11,937 nucleotides of DNA, taken from Truepera sp. GTDB taxonomy: Bacteria > Deinococcota > Deinococci > Deinococcales > Trueperaceae. This document shows positions 6,818 through 11,937 of this stretch, one piece after another. Within the stretch, counting starts at the first letter, position 1. The number at the start of each line of letters is the position of its first letter. Position numbers and translations under genes: made by a program. The stretch covers positions 1 through 11,937 of the forward strand of contig JAGXSO010000069.1 of the NCBI GenBank assembly GCA_018333775.1, written 5' to 3'. The notes under the pieces are model-generated. The model was not told the DNA's origin, made no database searches, and worked only from the letters and a program-made list of their open reading frames with translations.

Positions 6818-7955
6818 AATGGGCCCTCCAAAAGCGTTCGCTGATAGCGTTGAGGTCGTAATGGGCCAGCACGCGCTCTCGCGCTTTGGTGCCCATCGCC
6901 ACCCGCTGCTCCGGTGGCAGGTGGCGCATCTGTTTTAGGGCCTGGGCCAAGCTGGCGGCGTTGCCTGGCTCGGCGGTAAAGCCGATATCGCTGACCAGTC
7001 TGGGCAGATCGGAGACGCTGGTGGCCACCACCGGCCGCCTCATGGCCATGGCCTCCAGAACGGCGTTGGGCAACCCTTCGGTGTCTGAGCAGAGCACCAG
7101 GTAATCGATCCCGGCCATGAAGCCAGGCACATCCTCAACGGTCCCCAGGAGCAGGCAGTGCTCTTGTAACCACGAATCGCCCGCTACGCGCTCACGAACC
7201 ATCGGCATGGTGGGGCCGTCGCCGCCTAGCACGAGATAATCGGGCCGGTCGGAGACGGGGAGTTGCAGTACGGCGTCAAGCAGCAGATCGAGCCGCTTGA
7301 TGGGGTGAAAGCGCCCCAGAAAGCCGGCTACTAGTGCCGAAGCGGGAATACCCCAAGCCGCTCTGGGCGAGGGGATGGTATCAGGAGCGAACTTGGCCAG
7401 ATCGACGCCGTTGGGAATAACGATGATCTTTTCCCGCGGGACGCCGGAGCGCGCCAGCCGCTCGGCAGTGGCCTCGGCGTTGGGCAGGAAGCGCCTAGTA
7501 AGCCGGTCAAGCCACGGACGGAGCAGGAAGTGGATCCGGGTGCCGTCTTCGCGCAGCGAAAGGTCGGAGTGAAAGATATAAGGTACGCCTGCTAAGCGGG
7601 CGGCCAGGCGCCCCCATGTCCCAGTCGACGAGTCGAGCAGGGTGTGGACGATCTGAGGCCGGATGGATCGTATCGTCGTCACCAGTTTCCAGAAGAAGTT
7701 TGGGAAGGACATCGCCTCGCGGTTAATAAGAGTGCTTTTAACACCCATTGCGGCGAACCAGTCGGCGATAAGGTCGGATTGGGTAGGCAAAAAGGTGATA
7801 ATCTCTACCCCGACCTCGTTCATAAAGGAGGGGCGGGCCGAGAACAGCGTAGCTAACTGTTTCTCAGCCCCTCCCAGCAGGAAGCCGTTCATGACGAAAA
7901 CGATCTTGCCCGGAGGATAGCTAGGCTTATTGCTAGTGGGCGGCAGGTTAGGCAT
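6801..7955 (-). CDS. GT4 family glycosyltransferase
   Basis: This 384-residue GT-B enzyme begins with a proline-rich, poorly conserved leader of about 16 residues. The GT4 core follows: VMNGFLLGGAEKQLA (21-35), HTLLDSSTGTWGRL (104-117), VIPNGVDLAKF (179-189) and GFLGRFHPIKRLDLLL (211-226) with phosphate-contacting K220. The E-x7-E motif EGLPNAVLE (E293 and E301) comes next. The overall pattern fits capsule/exopolysaccharide chain-extending transferases; donor and linkage are unknown. The ATG lies inside the end of the upstream GT2 gene (8-nt overlap). No Shine-Dalgarno motif precedes it, so initiation probably depends on translation of that gene. Its own end holds the Shine-Dalgarno sequence for the next TTG-started gene. 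Confidence 0.9.
   Translation of the reverse strand: MPNLPPTSNKPSYPPGKIVFVMNGFLLGGAEKQLATLFSARPSFMNEVGVEIITFLPTQSDLIADWFAAMGVKSTLINREAMSFPNFFWKLVTTIRSIRPQIVHTLLDSSTGTWGRLAARLAGVPYIFHSDLSLREDGTRIHFLLRPWLDRLTRRFLPNAEATAERLARSGVPREKIIVIPNGVDLAKFAPDTIPSPRAAWGIPASALVAGFLGRFHPIKRLDLLLDAVLQLPVSDRPDYLVLGGDGPTMPMVRERVAGDSWLQEHCLLLGTVEDVPGFMAGIDYLVLCSDTEGLPNAVLEAMAMRRPVVATSVSDLPRLVSDIGFTAEPGNAASLAQALKQMRHLPPEQRVAMGTKARERVLAHYDLNAISERFWRAHFEIVS
6825..6829 (-). promoter_or_regulatory. Shine-Dalgarno sequence deciding a TTG start
   Basis: The minus strand reads GGAGG, 7 nt before the TTG at 6817-6815. It lies inside the coding sequence of the preceding glycosyltransferase. It is one of the clearest ribosome-binding sites in the window and the reason for preferring the TTG over the internal ATG at 6769. 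Confidence 0.7.
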
Positions 7956-8856
7956 AACGGAGTGCGAAGAGTCGTCTGAGCAGCCTAGTAGGGATGGGGA
8001 AGAGCGCCACCATATAGAAGGCTCGCCAGGAGCGATGGGCGCTTACCGCTTGGCGCCAGGCCCGCCATCCATCGGCCTTGTGCCCGGCTATGCAGGCCCA
8101 CTTCGCCTCCTCAAGGCAGTGGGCGGCGTACTGCGCCGGGCAGAGCGAGCGCATATCCTCGCCAACGGCGTTTAGTTCGGAACGAAACACCCACATCTTC
8201 TTTAGTGCACCGGTCGGAGTGAGGGTGGGGAGATTCACGCGATCAGTCCCTGAGCGGTGATAATCTCGTACTACGGCAGAGATTAACAGGGCTGGGGCTA
8301 CCTTTAGCAGCGGCCACCAAACTGAGCCCTCACCGCCGCCGGCCCGCTCATCAAAGCGCAGGTTGCCGAGCAACTCAAGGCGGGTAAGCTGCCAAAACTC
8401 GCCGCGAAAGCGGCCACACAATACGTCTTCGTAGCGGATCACCCCCTCACGTACCGATGAGGTGCCGGTGCGTTCACCGGAAGCGGGATCTTCGCACCAG
8501 CCAAAGACCTGCGAGTAGTGGCCGTTGGCAAAGGCGGCTACCAGCTGTGAAATGGCGTTTGGATACAGGCTATCATCGCTGTCCAGGATACCGAAGTAGA
8601 CGGTATCGGCGGGGAGGTGGTTAAGCCCGGTATTCTTAGCGGCGGTGACGCCGCGATTGTGCTGGTGGCTGACTAGGCGGATACGGGGATGGCTGAGATA
8701 GGGTGTCAGGACTTCGAGGGTGTTATCGCTCGAGCCGTCATCGACGATGATGATATCCAGGGCGGGGTAATCCTGGCTCAAGGCGCTATCGAGGGCACGG
8801 GACAGCAGGCGGGCTCTATTGTAGGTGGGGATGATCAGTGTAACCTTTGGCAGCAT
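7948..8856 (-). CDS. GT2 family (GT-A fold) glycosyltransferase
   Basis: This 302-residue inverting glycosyltransferase begins with VTLIIPTYNRARLLSRALDS (5-24). Nucleotide-binding VDDGSSDNT (38-46) follows, then the metal-binding DXD-type motif LDSDDSLYP (91-99, D92/D94/D95). HNRGVTAAKNTGLN (66-79) is the usual mid-domain signature. The C-terminal part is specific to this protein and rich in Trp and Ala; one hydrophobic stretch near the end (roughly residues 280-292) may be a membrane-associated helix. It is likely to add the second or a branching sugar of the repeat unit at the cytoplasmic face. The ATG at 8856 has a GGAGG sequence 8 nt upstream. It is the first gene of the seven-gene coupled run, separated from the flippase by 141 bp. 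The donor is not predictable. Confidence 0.9.
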   Translation of the reverse strand: MLPKVTLIIPTYNRARLLSRALDSALSQDYPALDIIIVDDGSSDNTLEVLTPYLSHPRIRLVSHQHNRGVTAAKNTGLNHLPADTVYFGILDSDDSLYPNAISQLVAAFANGHYSQVFGWCEDPASGERTGTSSVREGVIRYEDVLCGRFRGEFWQLTRLELLGNLRFDERAGGGEGSVWWPLLKVAPALLISAVVRDYHRSGTDRVNLPTLTPTGALKKMWVFRSELNAVGEDMRSLCPAQYAAHCLEEAKWACIAGHKADGWRAWRQAVSAHRSWRAFYMVALFPIPTRLLRRLFALRYA

Positions 8857-8864
8857 GCTGCCAC

Positions 8865-8869
8865 CCTCC
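8865..8869 (-). promoter_or_regulatory. Shine-Dalgarno sequence of the GT2 gene
   Basis: The minus strand reads GGAGG, 8 nt before the ATG at 8856. Its presence at the first gene after a gap, while several downstream genes lack one, fits a transcript with a real 5' untranslated region here and coupling further on. Confidence 0.65.
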
Positions 8870-8956
8870 GATCGCCAGCTTTAGTGCTGCAAAAGACAAT
8901 CAAGCCGTGTGTAAGGGGGACGGGAGTCATAGTATGCTTAAGCATTTTATGATGCC

Positions 8957-8987
8957 GAGGCGCTGCGTTAGGTGCAGCGGTCACCTC
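8957..8987 (-). terminator. Possible hairpin terminator or attenuator after the flippase
   Basis: The stem pairs CGCTGC (8961-8966) with GCAGCG (8974-8979) around a 7-nt loop. An outer GAGG/CCTC pair (8957-8960 with 8984-8987) is separated from it by a 4-nt bulge on one side. It starts 10 nt past the flippase stop. No uridine tract follows in the leftward direction, so an intrinsic terminator of the standard type is doubtful. Confidence 0.33.
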
Positions 8988-8997
8988 AGAGTTTAAG

Positions 8998-10398
8998 TCA
9001 CAGGCCGGCGGGTTGCCTTTTCAGTTGGGGGCGCAGGTAGATGGCGTAAGCTCCCAGGGCATAGATGGCTACGAAGATTGCCATCTGAAAGAAGGACGGC
9101 ACGGGGAGAACCGTAGACACTACCCAGGCTAACCCACCCAGGAGCGCGGCCTTGAGGTAATCGCTAGGTAGCTGCTGATCTCTGTCCCGCAGCCACCAAA
9201 AGATTACGGCCATGATGAGATAGGCGACCAGCGTGGCCCAGGCGGCGCCCACCATCGACCAGTGGGGGATAAGGAGGAAGTTAAGGACCAGGTTAAGGAG
9301 CGCCCCTATCGAGGTAATAAGCGACATCTTGGCAAACTGCTTGCGGAGCTCGAGGTGGCGGTTTAGGTAGGGGATGAAGCCACGCAGCCAGGTTGCCGCC
9401 ACAATAATGGGGATCACCGGAGCGGCCTCCCGGAAGGCTGGGCCTAGTAGCGTGACGATTTCAAGGTGAAACAGGATGATGAATAAGGCCGGTCCGAGGG
9501 TTAGCCAACTGTAGAGCTGCTGTGCTCGAAAGATAGCTAGCCGCGCGGCGCTTACACCACCTCGGCTCCAGGCGTTGAGCACGTCGGGCCAGGCCATCAT
9601 GAAGACAGCAGCGATGATTCCGCCCAACAGGCGGTCGGCCAGCGCATAACCGGCGCTGTAGATGCCAACGATAGCCACCGTGGTGAAGCGCTCCAAGATC
9701 AGGCGGTCGGCAAGTTGCTCTACCCAACCGCTGAGCGAGAGCGGAATTGAGGCGGGGCCGAGGTGCAACACTCTCCTTAACAGCGCCGGCTGAAACCTGA
9801 GCGGGCCGCTAAGTGAGCTGTTGAGCAGGTAGGTGGCGTAAAAGGCGCCTAGCAGATAAGCCAAAGAAGCCGCCAAAAAGAGCATGGCGGGGGTGTGAAA
9901 GCCGATCAGTAATCCGCCCAGGGTGCTCAGGAAACGCACCGCCGCGCTGCCCGACTCGGCGATGGCATACCCTGTGCTGCGCTCCTCGATGCGGATCAGA
10001 TTTAGGTTTAGGCTAAAGAAATCGCCGATCAAAATGGCGATGCCGGCGGCGATCAGACTAGGCAGCGAGGCTAGCTCTAAAGACAGGAGCCAAAAAGCGA
10101 CCAGCACTATCCCGTAAAGTGCGCTAAATAGTGAGGCCTGTAGCAGGGCGAGGTTCCAGAAAAAGCCTCTGGTCTCTCGCGACTGCTTGGCGTCAATATA
10201 GAGACGCATACCGACATTGCGCACCCAAGCTGAGCCGACCATGCCGGCCAGGCTGGAAATAGTGAGTGCCAGCACGTACTCGCCGTAAATTTTAGGTGAT
10301 AAGAAGTGCGTAATCAGGATGATTAAGATAAACGATAGCAGCTGACTTACTCCGATAGCCCCAAAATATGCCGCTACCCGCACGAGCGATTGCTTCAT
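8998..10398 (-). CDS. wzx: Wzx-type lipid-linked oligosaccharide flippase (MOP/PST superfamily)
   Basis: This 466-residue polytopic membrane protein has about 12 hydrophobic segments by eye across its whole length. Short charged loops separate them, the usual size and layout of polysaccharide-repeat-unit flippases. It would move undecaprenyl-pyrophosphate-linked repeat units across the cytoplasmic membrane. The N-terminal pattern, with FLSPKIYGEYVLALTISSLA (32-51) after the first helix, is typical of the superfamily. So is the late GALLNLVLNFLLIPHWSMVGAAWATLVAY segment (in the sixth to seventh tenth of the protein; residues roughly 365-393). The start at 10398 begins just before the first helix. 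No Shine-Dalgarno motif precedes it, but the TGA stop of a possible upstream ORF directly abuts the ATG, so translation may restart there. The gene symbol is generic; wzx genes share function more than sequence. Confidence 0.9.
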   Translation of the reverse strand: MKQSLVRVAAYFGAIGVSQLLSFILIILITHFLSPKIYGEYVLALTISSLAGMVGSAWVRNVGMRLYIDAKQSRETRGFFWNLALLQASLFSALYGIVLVAFWLLSLELASLPSLIAAGIAILIGDFFSLNLNLIRIEERSTGYAIAESGSAAVRFLSTLGGLLIGFHTPAMLFLAASLAYLLGAFYATYLLNSSLSGPLRFQPALLRRVLHLGPASIPLSLSGWVEQLADRLILERFTTVAIVGIYSAGYALADRLLGGIIAAVFMMAWPDVLNAWSRGGVSAARLAIFRAQQLYSWLTLGPALFIILFHLEIVTLLGPAFREAAPVIPIIVAATWLRGFIPYLNRHLELRKQFAKMSLITSIGALLNLVLNFLLIPHWSMVGAAWATLVAYLIMAVIFWWLRDRDQQLPSDYLKAALLGGLAWVVSTVLPVPSFFQMAIFVAIYALGAYAIYLRPQLKRQPAGL

Positions 10399-10623
10399 TC
10401 AAGCTACCGGCGGCCCGTTGAGGAGAGCAAGGTTCGGCTCGCTATAAGCCTTACCGTGCGGCCACCCTGCACTACTAGGCAGGCTACTACGCTGGCGCAG
10501 AGTAATCGTAAATCTAACCAGGCTTCCCGGCTGTAAAGGCTCCCTAAACACGAGGTGACGATACGAGATCGACAGTGTTTTGGCTGTGATGAAGCTCTTA
10601 GGATGGTCGAAAAACGCCCCCAT
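10399..10623 (-). CDS. Possible small ORF (74 codons), unrecognised
   Basis: This ATG-started frame runs 74 codons and its TGA stop is immediately followed by the flippase ATG (TGAATG). I recognise no domain. The product would be basic, with no signal peptide or membrane helix, and with a stretch of alternating hydrophobic residues (ISYRHLVF, LVRFTITLRQR). No Shine-Dalgarno motif precedes it; a CATAGT hexamer (plus-strand 10630-10635) ends 6 nt upstream, so a leaderless start is conceivable. The stop-start abutment and the lack of a ribosome-binding site for the flippase argue for a translated leader. The absence of any family resemblance and a small hairpin inside it (CCTGC/GCAGG, 10466-10483) argue for an untranslated leader region instead. 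Without this ORF, the 316 bp from 10399 to 10714 hold nothing but the inverted repeat described separately. Confidence 0.3.
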   Translation of the reverse strand: MGAFFDHPKSFITAKTLSISYRHLVFREPLQPGSLVRFTITLRQRSSLPSSAGWPHGKAYSEPNLALLNGPPVA

Positions 10624-10651
10624 CTAGCGACTATGCCGAAAAGGCAGGGGA

Positions 10652-10686
10652 TTGCCCGCGCTGTGTGGAGCCAAGAGCGCGGGCAA
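10652..10686 (-). terminator. Perfect 11-bp inverted repeat after the beta-helix lyase gene
   Basis: TTGCCCGCGCT (10652-10662) pairs perfectly with AGCGCGGGCAA (10676-10686) around a 13-nt loop, making a GC-rich stem 28 nt beyond the lyase stop codon. In the leftward direction a short TTTT follows only about 9 nt later, within a second small hairpin (TGCC/GGCA, 10634-10646). A role as terminator for the lyase transcript is likely; a factor-dependent or bidirectional role is possible. Confidence 0.5.
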
Positions 10687-10714
10687 AGCCTATGCGCTGA
10701 ACTAATCCGCCGGG

Positions 10715-11937
10715 CTAAGGTTGAAGGTAAGCGTAGAGCTCACTGCTGCTGGCTAATATCATGCTGGGCCCAAGAAGGTCGGCGATGGTCCGGCCAAACT
10801 CCAGCGCGCCAAGGTCTGGCGCAGCACCGGTATAGGGTACTCCCATACCGATACCGGCATCGATGGCGGGGCTGTTCTGAGCTAGCGCCAGGAAGAATGC
10901 CGAGCTGGTATCTAGACTGATGAAGTTCGGATTGGTGATCCCTAAGTCCCAGCTGTTATGGGAGCGGATTACTGTAGAGGAAAGCTGAACGGCGCTGGAG
11001 GCTAAGGAGTTAGGGCCAAGGACGGCCAAGTTGTTGCGGACAATGTGGGGGATAGCGCTAAGGAAGCTGATATCCCTTGCCCAGTTGACGATTTGGGCGT
11101 TATTCCAGGCGGTATTGTTGTAAAAGGTGATGGGGGTGAAACCTGAGGCCGGAGCGTTGTCCATAAAACCAAAACCGGTGTTGTTGTAAGCAAGGTTGAA
11201 ACGGACGGTATGACCACCACCGTCGCGGAGGTTATAGACGCCGAGCTTGAAACCGTTAACAAGACGGTTGTGATAGATATTGCCGACGCTGTTGTAGCCA
11301 TTGCTGTAGGCGATATTGTATTCAACCAGGGTGTTGGTGGAGCGCCAGATGTCAAGACCGTCGTCGGAGTTACGGCAGAATATGTTGTAACGGACGATGT
11401 TATTGTCGCCAAAAGCGATAGTGAGCCCGTCGGCATCGTCATAGCTGTTTTGCGGGTCGGCATTGTCGCATAGCACGTTGTTGATGAAAAGGCTATGGCT
11501 GGTGCGGAAGCCGTTGATGGGGGTGCCGCGGTTGAAGTAGCCGCGAATGCCATCGAAGACGATATGGTTAGCATCGATAATTAGAAAGCCGTGCTGGGGG
11601 GTGTTGGTGATGTCGAGATTGCGGAAGACCTGGTGGCTGCCGTAGATTCTGACAAAACCCGCGCCGCGCCCGCCATTGGGGGCGTCGCGACCGTTAATGA
11701 TAGCGCGCTCGCCAGGGTAGGACTCCCAGACGATGGGTCGGTCTGGAGTGCCGGAGGTGGCGAGATCGATGTAAGAGGAGGAGTAATAGGAGCCGCCGCG
11801 TAGGTAAACAAGGTCGCCTGGGCGAACGACTGAGGCGGCTCGTTGAATAGTGCGAAAGGGGGTGCTGGGGGTTCTGCCGTCGTTGCTGTCAGAGCCGGTG
11901 GGGGAGATATAGTAGCTGGCTTGGCTGGGGGGAGGGG
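10715..11937 (-). CDS. Right-handed parallel beta-helix polysaccharide lyase, PL9-like (N-terminus outside window)
   Basis: The frame is open from the window edge to a TAG at 10717-10715, giving 406 visible residues with no start; the GTG at 11476 is internal. After a proline-rich stretch comes YYISPTGSDSNDGRTPSTPF (8-27), a DUF1565/PL9-type opening, then Asn-rich beta-helix coils. DGLTIAFGDNNIVRYNIF leads into NSDDGLDIW (189-197), and NGFKLG (227-232) contains K230. In Pel9A of Dickeya, as I recall it, calcium is held by D209, D233, D234 and D237 and the catalytic base is K273. D167, D191, D192, D195 and K230 match that spacing within one residue. The end, SPAIDAG...GAAPDLGALEFG, is the usual C-terminal cap of such proteins. 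It would cleave uronic-acid-containing glycans by beta-elimination, outside the cytoplasm if a signal sequence precedes the visible part. Pectin is not implied; it may trim the polymer made by this locus. Confidence 0.85.
   Translation of the reverse strand, partial: PPPSQASYYISPTGSDSNDGRTPSTPFRTIQRAASVVRPGDLVYLRGGSYYSSSYIDLATSGTPDRPIVWESYPGERAIINGRDAPNGGRGAGFVRIYGSHQVFRNLDITNTPQHGFLIIDANHIVFDGIRGYFNRGTPINGFRTSHSLFINNVLCDNADPQNSYDDADGLTIAFGDNNIVRYNIFCRNSDDGLDIWRSTNTLVEYNIAYSNGYNSVGNIYHNRLVNGFKLGVYNLRDGGGHTVRFNLAYNNTGFGFMDNAPASGFTPITFYNNTAWNNAQIVNWARDISFLSAIPHIVRNNLAVLGPNSLASSAVQLSSTVIRSHNSWDLGITNPNFISLDTSSAFFLALAQNSPAIDAGIGMGVPYTGAAPDLGALEFGRTIADLLGPSMILASSSELYAYLQP

Larger units (their letters stand above)
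8857..8997 (-). other. 141-bp intergenic gap between flippase and GT2
   Basis: No ORF of note lies here. Reading leftward it holds a hairpin just after the flippase stop, then a 12-bp perfect palindrome ATGCTTAAGCAT (8934-8945). A TACTAT -10-like hexamer (8929-8934) adjoins the palindrome, and the Shine-Dalgarno sequence of the GT2 gene follows. No good -35 was found for TACTAT. The gap could separate two transcription units or only regulate read-through. Confidence 0.4.

Noticed and set aside
2341..6900. Similar stretches near the C-terminal ends of the GT4 genes (HYDL-like regions, EGLP motifs)
   Set aside because: These are family conservation at protein level between paralogous GT4 enzymes, not nucleotide repeats or recombination tracts.
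8929..8958. A full sigma-70-type promoter ahead of the GT2 gene
   Set aside because: TACTAT is a fair -10, but no -35 better than a weak match was found at 16-18 nt spacing, so it is only mentioned within the intergenic-gap entry.
11374..11476. GTG at 11476 as the start of the beta-helix protein
   Set aside because: The same frame continues upstream to the window edge and encodes the conserved YYISPTGSDSNDG opening, so the gene begins outside the window.
11002..11574. 190-codon minus-strand frame within the beta-helix gene
   Set aside because: Its Ser/Thr/Ala-rich translation is the out-of-frame reading of the Asn/Gly-rich beta-helix codons; the real frame is continuous to the window edge.

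Overview
The window is most of a surface-polysaccharide (capsule, O-antigen-like or exopolysaccharide) biosynthesis locus from a GC-rich bacterium. Nearly everything is transcribed leftward (minus strand). I cannot name the species. The only taxonomic hint is that several genes lack a Shine-Dalgarno sequence and instead have a TANNNT-type -10 hexamer about 6-8 nt before the start codon. That layout suggests leaderless transcripts of the kind common in Deinococcota and some other GC-rich phyla. It is suggestive only.

Layout from right to left, in the direction of transcription. (1) 11937-10715: a right-handed parallel beta-helix protein with the hallmarks of a family PL9 pectate/polyuronate lyase. 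Its N-terminus lies outside the window, and a strong inverted repeat (10652-10686) follows it. (2) 10714-10399: a stretch holding one possible 74-codon ORF whose stop codon directly abuts the next gene. (3) 10398-8998: a Wzx-type lipid-linked oligosaccharide flippase. (4) 8997-8857: a non-coding gap with a hairpin. (5) 8856-2268: a tightly packed run of GT2, three GT4 glycosyltransferases, a WbpP/TviC-type UDP-N-acetylhexosamine C4-epimerase, and a fourth GT4. Most junctions overlap by 1-17 nt, as in a translationally coupled operon. (6) A NodB-type polysaccharide deacetylase (1345-2325) on the opposite strand meets the last GT4 tail to tail with a 58-bp coding overlap. (7) A DegT/DnrJ/EryC1/StrS sugar aminotransferase (1271-63) is divergent from the deacetylase across only 73 bp. 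The start of a further leftward gene may be present at the window edge.

Together the genes describe nucleotide-sugar supply (C4-epimerase, PLP aminotransferase), assembly of a repeat unit on a lipid carrier (one GT2, four GT4), export across the membrane (flippase), and tailoring or turnover (deacetylase, PL9-like lyase). No initiating phosphoglycosyltransferase, Wzy polymerase, chain-length regulator or outer-membrane exporter is visible, so the locus must extend beyond the window or rely on genes elsewhere.

The most unusual observation is a perfect 19-bp direct repeat. One copy lies inside the epimerase gene, exactly where that protein has six residues more than its WbpP/TviC relatives as I recall them. 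The other copy fills part of the intergenic gap just upstream of the same gene. I found no CRISPR array, tRNA, rRNA, transposase or phage gene.
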